Shown: positions 1-7,466 of the stretch, in pieces
Layout: every line of letters starts with the position of its first letter
Position numbering within the stretch: position 1 is the stretch's first letter
Source: Deinococcales bacterium
GTDB lineage: Bacteria; Deinococcota; Deinococci; Deinococcales; JAAFIG01
NCBI GenBank assembly: GCA_013298595.1
Contig: JAAFIG010000001.1
Coordinates: forward strand, 249,056-313,055
Direction of reading: 5' to 3'
Length of the DNA stretch: 64,000 bases
Notes under the pieces: model-generated
What the model saw: the letters and a program-made list of their open reading frames with translations, nothing else
Database searches by the model: none
What the model was told of the DNA's origin: nothing
Program-made: the position numbers and the translations under genes

Positions 1-1284
1 AATTATCCTTCCGATGGACGCGGTGGTGGTTTAACATTACCCGTTGGGTTAATCAATTTCTTTGTTAATCCACAAATGAATGTGCTGGATTTTCTTAGCA
101 ATCGCTCGCCGTACTTAACAGGCAATCCACCTGCAAAAGTCTTTAATTTTTTAGCCGCTTTTGATCAAGTCACGCATTTGAATAGTTTTATTCTCAATAC
201 AGCATCTGCGCCTAGCGAACTGAGCATTAACCTCAGCAAAAACGGTATTACCTTATTTGATGTTGGCGCTAACAAGCCCCTTAATTTGGATTTCTCGAGC
301 TTGGGTTCTTTTGGCACACCCAGTGCCACCAGTGGTGTGACCCCAATTTTTAGTGTTCCTTTTAGCATCGGACCTGTGGCAATTAAAATAGGTGTCTTTG
401 CCAATGTTACCCCAACTTCCCCAAGATTAGACCCTGCAATTGTTGCCGATGTCAGCGATGGCAACCTTGATTCTATTTACAACAATGCTGTCACTGCCAG
501 TGCCCAAGCTGCGGCTGGTATCACCTTAGACATTGGTTTTAGTACCCCAATTCAAGTGGATCAAACAACAGTCTTTGTTGGTGCTCGAGGCAATGGTTTC
601 TTTGGATTGGCTTTTGTGGATGCGAGTGGTCGAGTGATTGTGAAACCAGGCAGTACGCCCAGCATTGGTAATGCCAAAATTGGCTATGAATACACGGTTT
701 TCCTTTCAAGTCCTTTTGCCAGTAATTTAGGCGCGGGGTATTCCAACGGCTTAGGTTTTGGTGGCTCTGCTGATGTTGGTGTGGTAGCCGATATGCCAGG
801 TAGCTTACTTGGTGTTCCTGAACTCGAGAAATTCACTGTTGGGCTTGGGTTAATTGGTGTAGTCGAAGCCAACACTTGGACTGGTACCACAGCAACAACT
901 ACGTATGATCCAGATGTTGGACCAAACGCTATCACTGTGATCACGCCAAATGTGACTCGAGGTGGTATTAAATTTAATCCACTGATTACTGCTAACGCTG
1001 CTGGTAAATTCAGCGTTGGTGGCGGACTGAGTGTGCTTGCACTAGCCGATATTCAACTCGGACGTGGCAATTTCAATATCCATATCGGTGCAGAAGTGCA
1101 ATGGACTTTATTTGTGGTGCGTGCAGGTGTCGGACTCGAGAATGGTCGTTTCCGCTTTGGCTTAGGTGGCGGACTCGAGTTTGCCCCTGGTATTGGCATG
1201 GATTTAGCCTTAACTGCTCATCCAACACCTTTTGTCGGTGGTACCTCGTTTGGTATCGCTGTTGCTGTGCGCTTTGGTTTCTAA
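1..1284 (+). CDS. Outer-membrane beta-barrel-like protein, 5' truncated
   Basis: The frame is open from base 1, 25 codons before its first ATG at 76, so the gene begins outside the window; about 427 C-terminal residues are visible. The protein is Gly-rich with alternating hydrophobic residues and ends in AVAVRFGF. A terminal Phe after alternating hydrophobics is the usual signature of outer-membrane barrels, so a surface barrel or secreted beta protein is inferred. No conserved domain is recognised. A lipoprotein gene follows after 9 nt on the same strand, suggesting one operon that ends at the terminator near 1900. Confidence 0.75.
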   Translation, partial: NYPSDGRGGGLTLPVGLINFFVNPQMNVLDFLSNRSPYLTGNPPAKVFNFLAAFDQVTHLNSFILNTASAPSELSINLSKNGITLFDVGANKPLNLDFSSLGSFGTPSATSGVTPIFSVPFSIGPVAIKIGVFANVTPTSPRLDPAIVADVSDGNLDSIYNNAVTASAQAAAGITLDIGFSTPIQVDQTTVFVGARGNGFFGLAFVDASGRVIVKPGSTPSIGNAKIGYEYTVFLSSPFASNLGAGYSNGLGFGGSADVGVVADMPGSLLGVPELEKFTVGLGLIGVVEANTWTGTTATTTYDPDVGPNAITVITPNVTRGGIKFNPLITANAAGKFSVGGGLSVLALADIQLGRGNFNIHIGAEVQWTLFVVRAGVGLENGRFRFGLGGGLEFAPGIGMDLALTAHPTPFVGGTSFGIAVAVRFGF

Positions 1285-1293
1285 GGAGTCCTT

Positions 1294-1872
1294 ATGAAAA
1301 AACTTTTACTACCTTTAGCTGCAGCAGCGTTACTTGGTGCGTGCAGCACTGCAACCCTAATTAACATTAATGTGGATGGCGATAGCTTTATTGATGCTAC
1401 AACCAAAACCATTTCCTTACCTGCTGTACCACCTATAACCCCACAAGTTGTGGTTATTCCTGATGGCGGTGCTGGTCTGCCATTGCAATTACCAACACTG
1501 ACATTTTTAACTGGTATACGCTTAAATATTGGGGTCAGTGTTGTTGCCACCGACCCAACCGCTGGAGCTACTGGCACCATTGAAATGTTTGTTGCCCAAA
1601 GCAGCACCGCAAATCTATACGACCCTGCCAATAAAGTACCAACCGCTGCCAACTGCGTTGGTGATGCCACACTCACCGAAGCAATCAACTTGAACTTGAC
1701 CGCCACCAGCCCAGCGGCTTGTGCAGCTGCGTTTAATCTGATGAAGGCAGGCAATTTTAAAATTGGTGCTCGAGCCTCATTTAATTTAGTCAATGCCAGC
1801 CCAGTAACAGTCACACTGACCAATTTAGATGTTGGTGTTTCTGGTTATCCGGCTAAGCTTCTACCGCTGTAA
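1294..1872 (+). CDS. Lipoprotein, unknown function
   Basis: The 192-residue product begins MKKLLLPLAAAALLGACS, a clear lipoprotein signal with lipobox LGAC, so the mature protein should be lipidated on the Cys at residue 17 and anchored in the envelope. The rest is rich in Thr, Val and Ala with two further Cys near the middle and looks all-beta. It starts 9 nt after the barrel-like protein with GGAG upstream, and the operon ends at the hairpin just downstream. I do not recognise a family; it may be a periplasmic partner of the upstream outer-membrane protein. Confidence 0.8.
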   Translation: MKKLLLPLAAAALLGACSTATLININVDGDSFIDATTKTISLPAVPPITPQVVVIPDGGAGLPLQLPTLTFLTGIRLNIGVSVVATDPTAGATGTIEMFVAQSSTANLYDPANKVPTAANCVGDATLTEAINLNLTATSPAACAAAFNLMKAGNFKIGARASFNLVNASPVTVTLTNLDVGVSGYPAKLLPL

Positions 1873-1892
1873 TCTTTAACAAACCTTAAAGA

Positions 1893-1925
1893 AAGCGGCT
1901 CGAGACACCTTCGAGCCGCTTTTTC
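1893..1925 (+). terminator. Rho-independent terminator
   Basis: Stem AAGCGGCTCGA (1893-1903), loop of 7, TCGAGCCGCTT (1911-1921), then a T-rich tract. It closes the two-gene operon ending at 1872. One arm contains CTCGAG. Confidence 0.9.
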
Positions 1926-1961
1926 ACTTTTTTTTGTTCAAAAACCATTATGCTAATGCGT

Positions 1962-2414
1962 ATGAAACCTATTCATTTCTTTGCCGCTGCAACCATCGCT
2001 GCTTTTGGTATTGCCAGTACCAGCACTGCTAAGAATTCGTATCGTTTACAAGCCATTGTTCAATTCAAACTCGACCCAGACCGCGACGATGGCACTCGAG
2101 TTGTGGGTTGCACTTATTGCCATATCAACAGTACAGGCGCTGCGCCGTGGAATCCATTTGGTTTGAATTTACGCAACACCTTCCGTAATGAAACCAAGAA
2201 AAGCGATCCATCCGATGTGCGAATCAAAGAAGCTTTGTTTGAAGTGTTAAAAAAGAAATTGGACAGCGACGATGACGGTTACTTCGATGCGCTCGAGGTC
2301 TACGCTGGCACATTACCTGGCAATAAGGTCAGCACTCCAACTCGAGATGAAAAAGAACTCGAGGCTGCATTTACGGCTTCTGGTGGTTTTGCTCAGTTTA
2401 AAGCTGCACCGTAA
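1962..2414 (+). CDS. Secreted c-type cytochrome-like protein
   Basis: About 150 residues with an N-terminal signal sequence (MKPIHFFAAATIAAF). The motif CTYCH is a CxxCH haem c attachment site. Later DSDDDGYFDALEVYAGT resembles an EF-hand/thrombospondin-type calcium loop. A periplasmic or cell-surface electron carrier is inferred; the distal Met ligand cannot be assigned. I place the start at 1962, not the ATG at 1950, because TATGCT (1949-1954) lies exactly 7 nt before it, the leaderless pattern seen at other genes here. It stands alone after a terminator. Confidence 0.75.
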   Translation: MKPIHFFAAATIAAFGIASTSTAKNSYRLQAIVQFKLDPDRDDGTRVVGCTYCHINSTGAAPWNPFGLNLRNTFRNETKKSDPSDVRIKEALFEVLKKKLDSDDDGYFDALEVYAGTLPGNKVSTPTRDEKELEAAFTASGGFAQFKAAP

Positions 2415-2496
2415 GAATAGGCAAAAAACCCTAATTTCCTAGTCATTTTCTTGCTTTGTTAGATGCTCATAATACCCGTTTCACTAGGTATTTTCG

Positions 2497-3102
2497 CTAC
2501 GCCGTCTTTGTGAGGTTTAACAGGCGGCGGATCACGGCTTGTCCAGAGGCTCTCAGCGCCTTAGGGTCAGTGGCGGTTGGCAACATTAGTGCAAGCTTGC
2601 AGACCATTGCGTCAATCATACGACACAGCGTTTCGATATCGCCAAAGTCAAGCAGCCCTGCACGACGCAATGCTTTCAAGTTGTCCATCAAAAGTGCCAT
2701 TGGATAGGTCTCGTCAATCTCACGAAAGCGGTCGAGTCCCAAAATTGATGGGGCTTCACGCACAACAATACGAGCATACCCAGCTTCAAGGCAAACATCG
2801 AGATACACTTCAAGACCCTCGAAGAGCATATCCACAAGATCGCCCTTCCCTGAGACTCGTCTGCGAATCGTCTGTATCGCTTCAGCCTGCATTGAAACGA
2901 CCACCGCATCGAATAGCGCATCCTTGTCAGCAAAGTGATGATAGAACGCACCACGTGTAACACGGGCAGCGCGAGAGACTGCCTCAATACTTGTTGCAGC
3001 AAACCCATACTCGGCGAAGTTAACGCGACCCGCAGCGATAAGCGCGTCGCGTGTCGCATCGCTATACTCTTCGCGCCTCGTCTTTTTCGGTTCAATCATC
3101 AT
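2497..3102 (-). CDS. TetR family repressor
   Basis: 201 residues. The N-terminal helix-turn-helix is typical TetR (FAEYGFAATSIEAVSRAARV followed by TRGAFYHHFADKDALF); the C-terminal half is the variable ligand/dimer domain. It is divergent from the SnoaL-like/DUF3237 pair and the 85-bp gap holds a strong promoter and an AcrR-like inverted repeat, so autoregulation and repression of those genes is likely. Two tandem ATGs are possible; the second (3099) lies 6 nt after TAAAGT and may be the leaderless start. The gene and its three right-hand neighbours use more G/C-ending codons than the rest of the window. Confidence 0.9.
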   Translation of the reverse strand: MMIEPKKTRREEYSDATRDALIAAGRVNFAEYGFAATSIEAVSRAARVTRGAFYHHFADKDALFDAVVVSMQAEAIQTIRRRVSGKGDLVDMLFEGLEVYLDVCLEAGYARIVVREAPSILGLDRFREIDETYPMALLMDNLKALRRAGLLDFGDIETLCRMIDAMVCKLALMLPTATDPKALRASGQAVIRRLLNLTKTA

Positions 3103-3121
3103 TAGACTTTAAGCCTAACGC

Positions 3122-3149
3122 TTGACATAATATATTCATAGTGTATATT
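3122..3149 (+). promoter_or_regulatory. Promoter of SnoaL-like/DUF3237 operon
   Basis: TTGACA (3122-3127), 16-bp spacer, TATATT (3144-3149). The consensus match is strong. Transcription would start near the inverted repeat at 3150-3166 and a GGAGG ribosome site precedes the ATG at 3188. Confidence 0.85.
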
Positions 3150-3166
3150 ACATACAGTATGAATGT
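3150..3166. promoter_or_regulatory. Candidate TetR operator
   Basis: ACATACA (3150-3156), 3 bp, TGAATGT (3160-3166): 6 of 7 positions pair. An outer pair, ATTCATA (3134-3140) and TATGAAT (3158-3164), also overlaps the -10 box. The sequence resembles published AcrR/TtgR operators (family knowledge). Probably bound by the divergent TetR protein. Confidence 0.65.
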
Positions 3167-3187
3167 GAATTCCAATCGGAGGCTTGA

Positions 3188-3652
3188 ATGAATGTTACTC
3201 AACAATTTGAACTTGTAAAAACACTAGGCGAGGCAAAGAGTCGCCAAGATGTCCGCGCTGCAATGAAGGTTCAGCACGAAAACATGCTCCTCGAGACCCC
3301 AGCCTTTGGCAGCACTGTTCGTGGCAAAGCTGCCAATGCTGCCGTGCTCGAGCATTTCTTCCAATCGTTCCCAGATTACAACGTGCATCTTGAAGGTTAT
3401 GCAGGTGACGGCAAGTATCTGCTCTGCTGGGGCACAGTCTGTATGACAATGACTGGCAGGTGGTTTGGTCTGACAGGGAACGGGCATCAGACGAAGCTGC
3501 CCGTCTTTTTACGCTTCACATTCAAAGACGATCTGATCGCTAGTGAATATTTTCTGTTTGATCTCGCCGAATTCTGTGCCCAGTCGGGTGTCTCGACCGA
3601 CGCTGTCCGCGCTCAGTTGTTCGTACCGCGCACCAAGGAGGTTCAATCATGA
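3188..3652 (+). CDS. SnoaL-like (NTF2 fold) protein
   Basis: 154 residues with the layout of SnoaL-like/ester-cyclase NTF2-fold proteins: an N-terminal helix pair, GKAANAAVLEHFFQSFPDY, then beta strands (YAGDGKYLLCWGTV, LPVFLRFTF). Such proteins act as small-molecule isomerases, cyclases or hydrolases; the substrate cannot be told. Its stop overlaps the start of the DUF3237 gene, so the two are translationally coupled. GGAGG sits 6 nt before the ATG. Likely repressed by the divergent TetR protein. Confidence 0.75.
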   Translation: MNVTQQFELVKTLGEAKSRQDVRAAMKVQHENMLLETPAFGSTVRGKAANAAVLEHFFQSFPDYNVHLEGYAGDGKYLLCWGTVCMTMTGRWFGLTGNGHQTKLPVFLRFTFKDDLIASEYFLFDLAEFCAQSGVSTDAVRAQLFVPRTKEVQS

Positions 3653-4140
3653 CTATTGATGCTGCCATAACCAATTCCCCAGTGAACCTTACACACTTAT
3701 TCACTGTCACTTACGGTATCAATCCAGCCATTCCGATCGGAGACACACCATTTGGCAGACGTGTGCTATTTACCTGTAACGGCGGTCATTTTGAAGGACC
3801 GCGTCTTTCTGGCAAGGTGCTCGAGGGCGGAACCGATTGGGTCATGGTCGGCGCTGACGGCACAGTCAAAGTTGATGTTGATCTTGTTCTCGAGACCGAA
3901 GATGGTGGTCTGATTCATGGCGCTTGGACTGGACAACTGACCGTATCACCACAACTTCTGCCAATCATCGCCGACCCTAGACAATGGGCGCAACTCAATT
4001 CCGAGAACTACTACTTTCGGGTCACGCCGCGCTTTGAGACTGGACACAAAACGCATCGGTGGCTGAACAACATTATCTGCGTTGCAAACGTGCGATTCCT
4101 CGAGAACGCGCTCGAATACCAAGTCGCGCACGTTCTGTAA
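3649..4140 (+). CDS. DUF3237 family protein
   Basis: 163 residues matching the DUF3237 pattern: GDTPFGRRVLFTCNGGHFEGPRLSG with the GG.FEGPRL.G core, then GGTDWVMVGADG, a central LVLETEDGGLIHGAWTG segment, and the C-terminal FRVTPRFETG....WLNNIICVA. The family is a small beta-barrel of unknown biochemical role, often near oxidoreductases. It overlaps the upstream SnoaL-like gene by 4 nt (ATGA) and so belongs to the same TetR-controlled unit. Confidence 0.85.
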   Translation: MTIDAAITNSPVNLTHLFTVTYGINPAIPIGDTPFGRRVLFTCNGGHFEGPRLSGKVLEGGTDWVMVGADGTVKVDVDLVLETEDGGLIHGAWTGQLTVSPQLLPIIADPRQWAQLNSENYYFRVTPRFETGHKTHRWLNNIICVANVRFLENALEYQVAHVL

Positions 4141-4173
4141 TATCGATTTTGGTAACTAACATAGGGGTGCGTG

Positions 4174-4204
4174 CCAACGCCAATAGTTGACCGTTGGGCG
4201 GTTT
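4174..4204 (+). terminator. Weak possible terminator
   Basis: CCAACG (4174-4179) and CGTTGG (4192-4197) with a 12-nt loop, followed by GCGGTTTT. Plausible end of the DUF3237 transcript; short stem, so low certainty. Confidence 0.35.
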
Positions 4205-4334
4205 TCGCGTAACTTCTGAGTGACTATAAAATAAATAATTGAAGTGAGAAGTAATGCTTATTTGAAGAATTGGATTCGCTATTTTTCCGAAATTTCGACC
4301 TTCATTACATTAACCCCCAGAATGGAGAACATTT

Positions 4335-5081
4335 ATGACTGAAACCTTGAACAAAACCGAACGTTTTCAAGCACTGCACGTACCAGGCAAGCCGCTGGTG
4401 CTCTTCAACATCTGGGACGCGGGAAGTGCGAAGGCAGTAACCACAGGAGGTGCGAAGGCACTCGCCACTGGAAGCTGGTCTGTCGCCAACGCCTTGGGTT
4501 TCGCAGATGGCGAGCAAACCCCGCTGGGTCTCGCCATCGAAAACCTGCGGCGCATCGTGACCGCCACCGAGCTGCCAGTGACCGTCGATCTCGAGAGTGG
4601 CTACAATGAGATCGACAAGACGGTGGGCTTGGCACTCGAGGCTGGCGCTGTCGGCTGCAACCTCGAGGATAGCTTTCCGAAAAATGGCACGCTGCGAACA
4701 GTGCAGGATCAGGTCAAACGGCTCCGCCAAGCACGACAGGCAGCTGGTGATCGGTTCTTCATCAATGCTCGGACGGACGTGTTCTTTCAAAAGCCAGCCA
4801 TGCAGCACGACGCGACCATGCTGGCAGAAGCCCTCGAACGGGCGCGGGCATACGCTGAAGTAGGCGCGGATGGACTCTTCGCCCCTGGACTGATGAACCT
4901 CGAGTTGATCACTCAGTTGGCTAAAGCTTCGCCACTACCCCTCAACATCATGGTGTCCGATGCAACTCCGCCCCTCTCAGCCCTGGCTGAAGCTGGTGTC
5001 GCTCGAGTGAGCTACGGTCCACGTCCTTACCTGCTGGCGATGCGGGCGCTTGAGAAGGCTGCGCGGGAAGCCAGTCGTTGA
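4335..5081 (+). CDS. PEP mutase/isocitrate lyase family enzyme
   Basis: 248-residue TIM-barrel protein of the phosphoenolpyruvate mutase/isocitrate lyase superfamily. Visible motifs are LFNIWDAGSAKAV near the start, DLESGYNE (acidic metal site), GAVGCNLEDS and INARTDVF. Lacking the KKCGH-type catalytic Cys loop of true isocitrate lyase, it is more likely a C-C or P-C lyase acting on a small oxo-acid such as an oxaloacetate-like substrate; this is inference. The gene is the most GC-rich in the window yet carries five CTCGAG sites. An ATG with GGAG upstream defines the start. Confidence 0.85.
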   Translation: MTETLNKTERFQALHVPGKPLVLFNIWDAGSAKAVTTGGAKALATGSWSVANALGFADGEQTPLGLAIENLRRIVTATELPVTVDLESGYNEIDKTVGLALEAGAVGCNLEDSFPKNGTLRTVQDQVKRLRQARQAAGDRFFINARTDVFFQKPAMQHDATMLAEALERARAYAEVGADGLFAPGLMNLELITQLAKASPLPLNIMVSDATPPLSALAEAGVARVSYGPRPYLLAMRALEKAAREASR

Positions 5082-5311
5082 TCTCGAGATGCAGGTGTGA
5101 AATAAGCCTTAAGTTGTCCAATCTTCGGGTTGCCTTGATAATGACCATAAGCTCGGTAAGTATTGGGTTCATTACTGTCGTTAGTTTCTGATGTTGTATT
5201 CGGGGTTAATGTAACGAAGCACAAATTTTCGGGAAAGTGATTAAACCAACCCGTAATTGAAAGATAGCTGACCGCTTTACTTTTACACACCAATAAATCG
5301 TCTAGGTTTTC

Positions 5312-5929
5312 TTATGTCAACATTTGCATGATAACCAGCATGATTGCACCGCCCAGAACCATCACCAGCAAAGCTTGTACTCGAATTTTTTTTAAGTAAA
5401 ACAGTAAACCCAAACCTGTTGCCGAAACCAAAACCAAAAACCAACCTGCCACATCAATCAGCACAGCCCAAACCCCACCTGCATTGCGCCCTCGGTGGAA
5501 ATCATTGATGATGGCAATAAATCCTTGAGCAACAATGGTTAGCGTATACTGACCACTCGAGGTTTCAATAAAACCATCTGCTGAGTAGCCAGGGGCAGCA
5601 AAACGCAAAGAACTTTCGGTGTCATCGGAACGGTAATCTTTGGCTTGCCCACGCAAATTGTGTTTGGCACGTAAGAATTCCACCACCTCGAGCCAATTAA
5701 CTGTTTTACCTGTGCGCCATGCAGCAGGTAATGTACCTTTGATTTCAACTCGAGATTCGTTTGCCAACCAATCTGGGTGGTTTAAGGTTACACCTGTGAT
5801 CGAGAAAAACAGCACCACAATTAAACTCAGCATCGAAGTGTAAATATGCAGCCAACGCAACCAAGCATTCAATCGTAAACGCCACGGACGAACTCGAGAT
5901 GGCATTTCAGCTACGTGCTCGGAATTCAA
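5312..5929 (-). CDS. PepSY-associated TM protein
   Basis: 205 residues. One TM helix near the N-terminus (WLHIYTSMLSLIVVLFFSITG), a periplasmic PepSY-type domain with LNHPDW, and two C-terminal TM helices after NDFHRGRNAGGVW, a hallmark of PepSY-associated TM proteins. It overlaps the DUF2271 gene by 23 nt and sits in the order ApbE, DUF2271, PepSY. Family knowledge links this trio to extracytoplasmic flavin-based electron transfer; here it would be the membrane component passing electrons across the inner membrane. Confidence 0.85.
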   Translation of the reverse strand: MNSEHVAEMPSRVRPWRLRLNAWLRWLHIYTSMLSLIVVLFFSITGVTLNHPDWLANESRVEIKGTLPAAWRTGKTVNWLEVVEFLRAKHNLRGQAKDYRSDDTESSLRFAAPGYSADGFIETSSGQYTLTIVAQGFIAIINDFHRGRNAGGVWAVLIDVAGWFLVLVSATGLGLLFYLKKIRVQALLVMVLGGAIMLVIMQMLT

Positions 5930-6482
5930 GCTTTGCCTCCTTAATTTCTTCGTTGCTTCCTAAGGATTTACTAAAAGCAGCACTGGCGAACATATGTTTT
6001 TCACGAATCAATTGGTATGTCCCATGTTCTCGAGCCGCTTCAACACAAACATAGTATTCACCTTGGTCGAGCAGCGCACCTTTGTCAGATTTTCCATCCC
6101 AGATGAGTTTGTAGACTCCTGGGTTTCTAGTCGGACCAGAAACAGTTGTGGCTAAATCGCCACCATCTGCTGCTTGACGGTCTTGTTCGTTGCGAAACCA
6201 GCGGCGCAAATCTGGAATCCAACGCGAACCTCGACCTTGTTGCACCCATAAACCAACGGTTCGCACAGATTTACCTTTGCTATCCTCGAGCCAAACAGCA
6301 ATATATGGGCGGTTATAACGCCCAAAACTTGGTTGCTGAATTTCAACTGTCACAATAGCTTCCATTTTGCTATCCCATTTGCTGGTCGCGGCTCGAGCGA
6401 TTGGTGCAATCAGCAAAGCTGAAGTCAAACGAAGCATTTGCCCAATAACACTACGGCGTGAAAATGTGCTGGTTTTTTTCAT
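5907..6482 (-). CDS. DUF2271 periplasmic protein
   Basis: 191 residues. The N-terminus TFSRRSVIGQMLRL has a twin-arginine-like motif before a hydrophobic stretch, so Tat export is likely. The mature part matches DUF2271: RPYIAVWLEDSKGKSVRTV, RWIPDLRRWF, PGVYKLIWDGKSDKG, YYVCVEAAREHGTY. In relatives a SGAT-type sequence in this domain is the site of FMN attachment by ApbE; here the equivalent reads TTVSGPTRNPG, with Pro in place of Ala. It lies between ApbE and the PepSY protein, its expected partners. Confidence 0.85.
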   Translation of the reverse strand: MKKTSTFSRRSVIGQMLRLTSALLIAPIARAATSKWDSKMEAIVTVEIQQPSFGRYNRPYIAVWLEDSKGKSVRTVGLWVQQGRGSRWIPDLRRWFRNEQDRQAADGGDLATTVSGPTRNPGVYKLIWDGKSDKGALLDQGEYYVCVEAAREHGTYQLIREKHMFASAAFSKSLGSNEEIKEAKLEFRARS

Positions 6483-6494
6483 GGTTCTTTCTCC

Positions 6495-7457
6495 TTAATT
6501 GAATTGATGGTGTTGCCAAAAATCGTTGGTTTGTACTGCATTTGCTGTCACCAAGCAGCAACCCACATTTGGTAAAGTATTTGCTAACTCGAGACTTTGG
6601 CTTAGCTCGAGCACACTAAAAATTGTTGAGAGCACATCGGCTGTAGCAGCATCGGCAGCAATAACCGAAGCAGAAACCACTTGTTGCACAGGATAACCGC
6701 TGCGTGGGTCGAGGACATGCGAATACCAACCATTAGGAAATCGAAACCCCCGATGGGTATTGCCACTGGTTGCTAACGCCTGAGAACAAAGCTGCACTGT
6801 TGTCAGTAATGGCGCGTTATCGGCACTCGAGAAAGGATTGGCAATGCCAACTTTGTACGGTTCTTGCCCCAGATGCTGAATATCGCCACCCAGATTAACC
6901 AGCACTTCGGACACCTCGGTTAATGCCAGAACTTTTTGTGCGGCGGCGTGGGCAATAAATCCTTTGGCAATCGCATGAAGATTGATTGGTAAACTCGAGC
7001 AGTGCATGGCTTTGTTTGCCTCGAGTTGCACAATTGGCGCTTGAATCTGCGGCAACAGTGCTGCAATCTGTGCTGAGCTTGGTGGTATTCCCAAACTTTC
7101 AGCTGCTCGCCACAAATTCATTAAAACCTCTGCACCACAAGAAAACGCATGGTTCGAGCGCTGCTGCCAAAACAAAGCTGCCTCGAGTACTTGCCATAAC
7201 TCGGTGGACACAACCACTGCTTGACCTTGGGTTGCCAAAAAAGTATTTAATTCGCTACTCGGTAAAAACCGACTCAACACAGCCTCGAGCCGCGCAATTT
7301 CGGTTAGTAAAACCCGTTCTGCTTTTACGCCAGAGCCAGTGGTGCAAACCCGAAACTCGAGCGAAGTACCCAGCACCCATTCAAAATGCTGCACGTACCA
7401 AGAAGCTTTACGAGTTTGGAATAGCCCTGTCAACACCAAAAAAGTGTACGCAAGCAA
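6495..7457 (-). CDS. apbE: FAD:protein FMN transferase (ApbE)
   Basis: 320 residues. ApbE motifs are present: EIARLEAVLSRF near the N-terminus, VNLGGDIQHLG (flavin site), HVLDPRSGYPV and the metal-site segment AADAATADVLSTIFSVL. The enzyme transfers FMN from FAD to Thr/Ser of periplasmic redox proteins. The DUF2271 and PepSY proteins immediately downstream are the likely target and redox partner. The start is uncertain: TTG at 7457 is 9 nt after the stop of the MFS gene and no ATG occurs in the first stretch. The first residues form a short hydrophobic signal or anchor. Confidence 0.9.
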   Translation of the reverse strand: MLAYTFLVLTGLFQTRKASWYVQHFEWVLGTSLEFRVCTTGSGVKAERVLLTEIARLEAVLSRFLPSSELNTFLATQGQAVVVSTELWQVLEAALFWQQRSNHAFSCGAEVLMNLWRAAESLGIPPSSAQIAALLPQIQAPIVQLEANKAMHCSSLPINLHAIAKGFIAHAAAQKVLALTEVSEVLVNLGGDIQHLGQEPYKVGIANPFSSADNAPLLTTVQLCSQALATSGNTHRGFRFPNGWYSHVLDPRSGYPVQQVVSASVIAADAATADVLSTIFSVLELSQSLELANTLPNVGCCLVTANAVQTNDFWQHHQFN

Positions 7458-7466
7458 TGTGAAGAT

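Noticed and set aside
5027..5293. Minus-strand open frame of 88 codons after the PEP mutase-like gene
   Set aside because: Overlaps the end of a well-supported gene and shows no signal, motif or ribosome site; the 230-bp gap is treated as non-coding.
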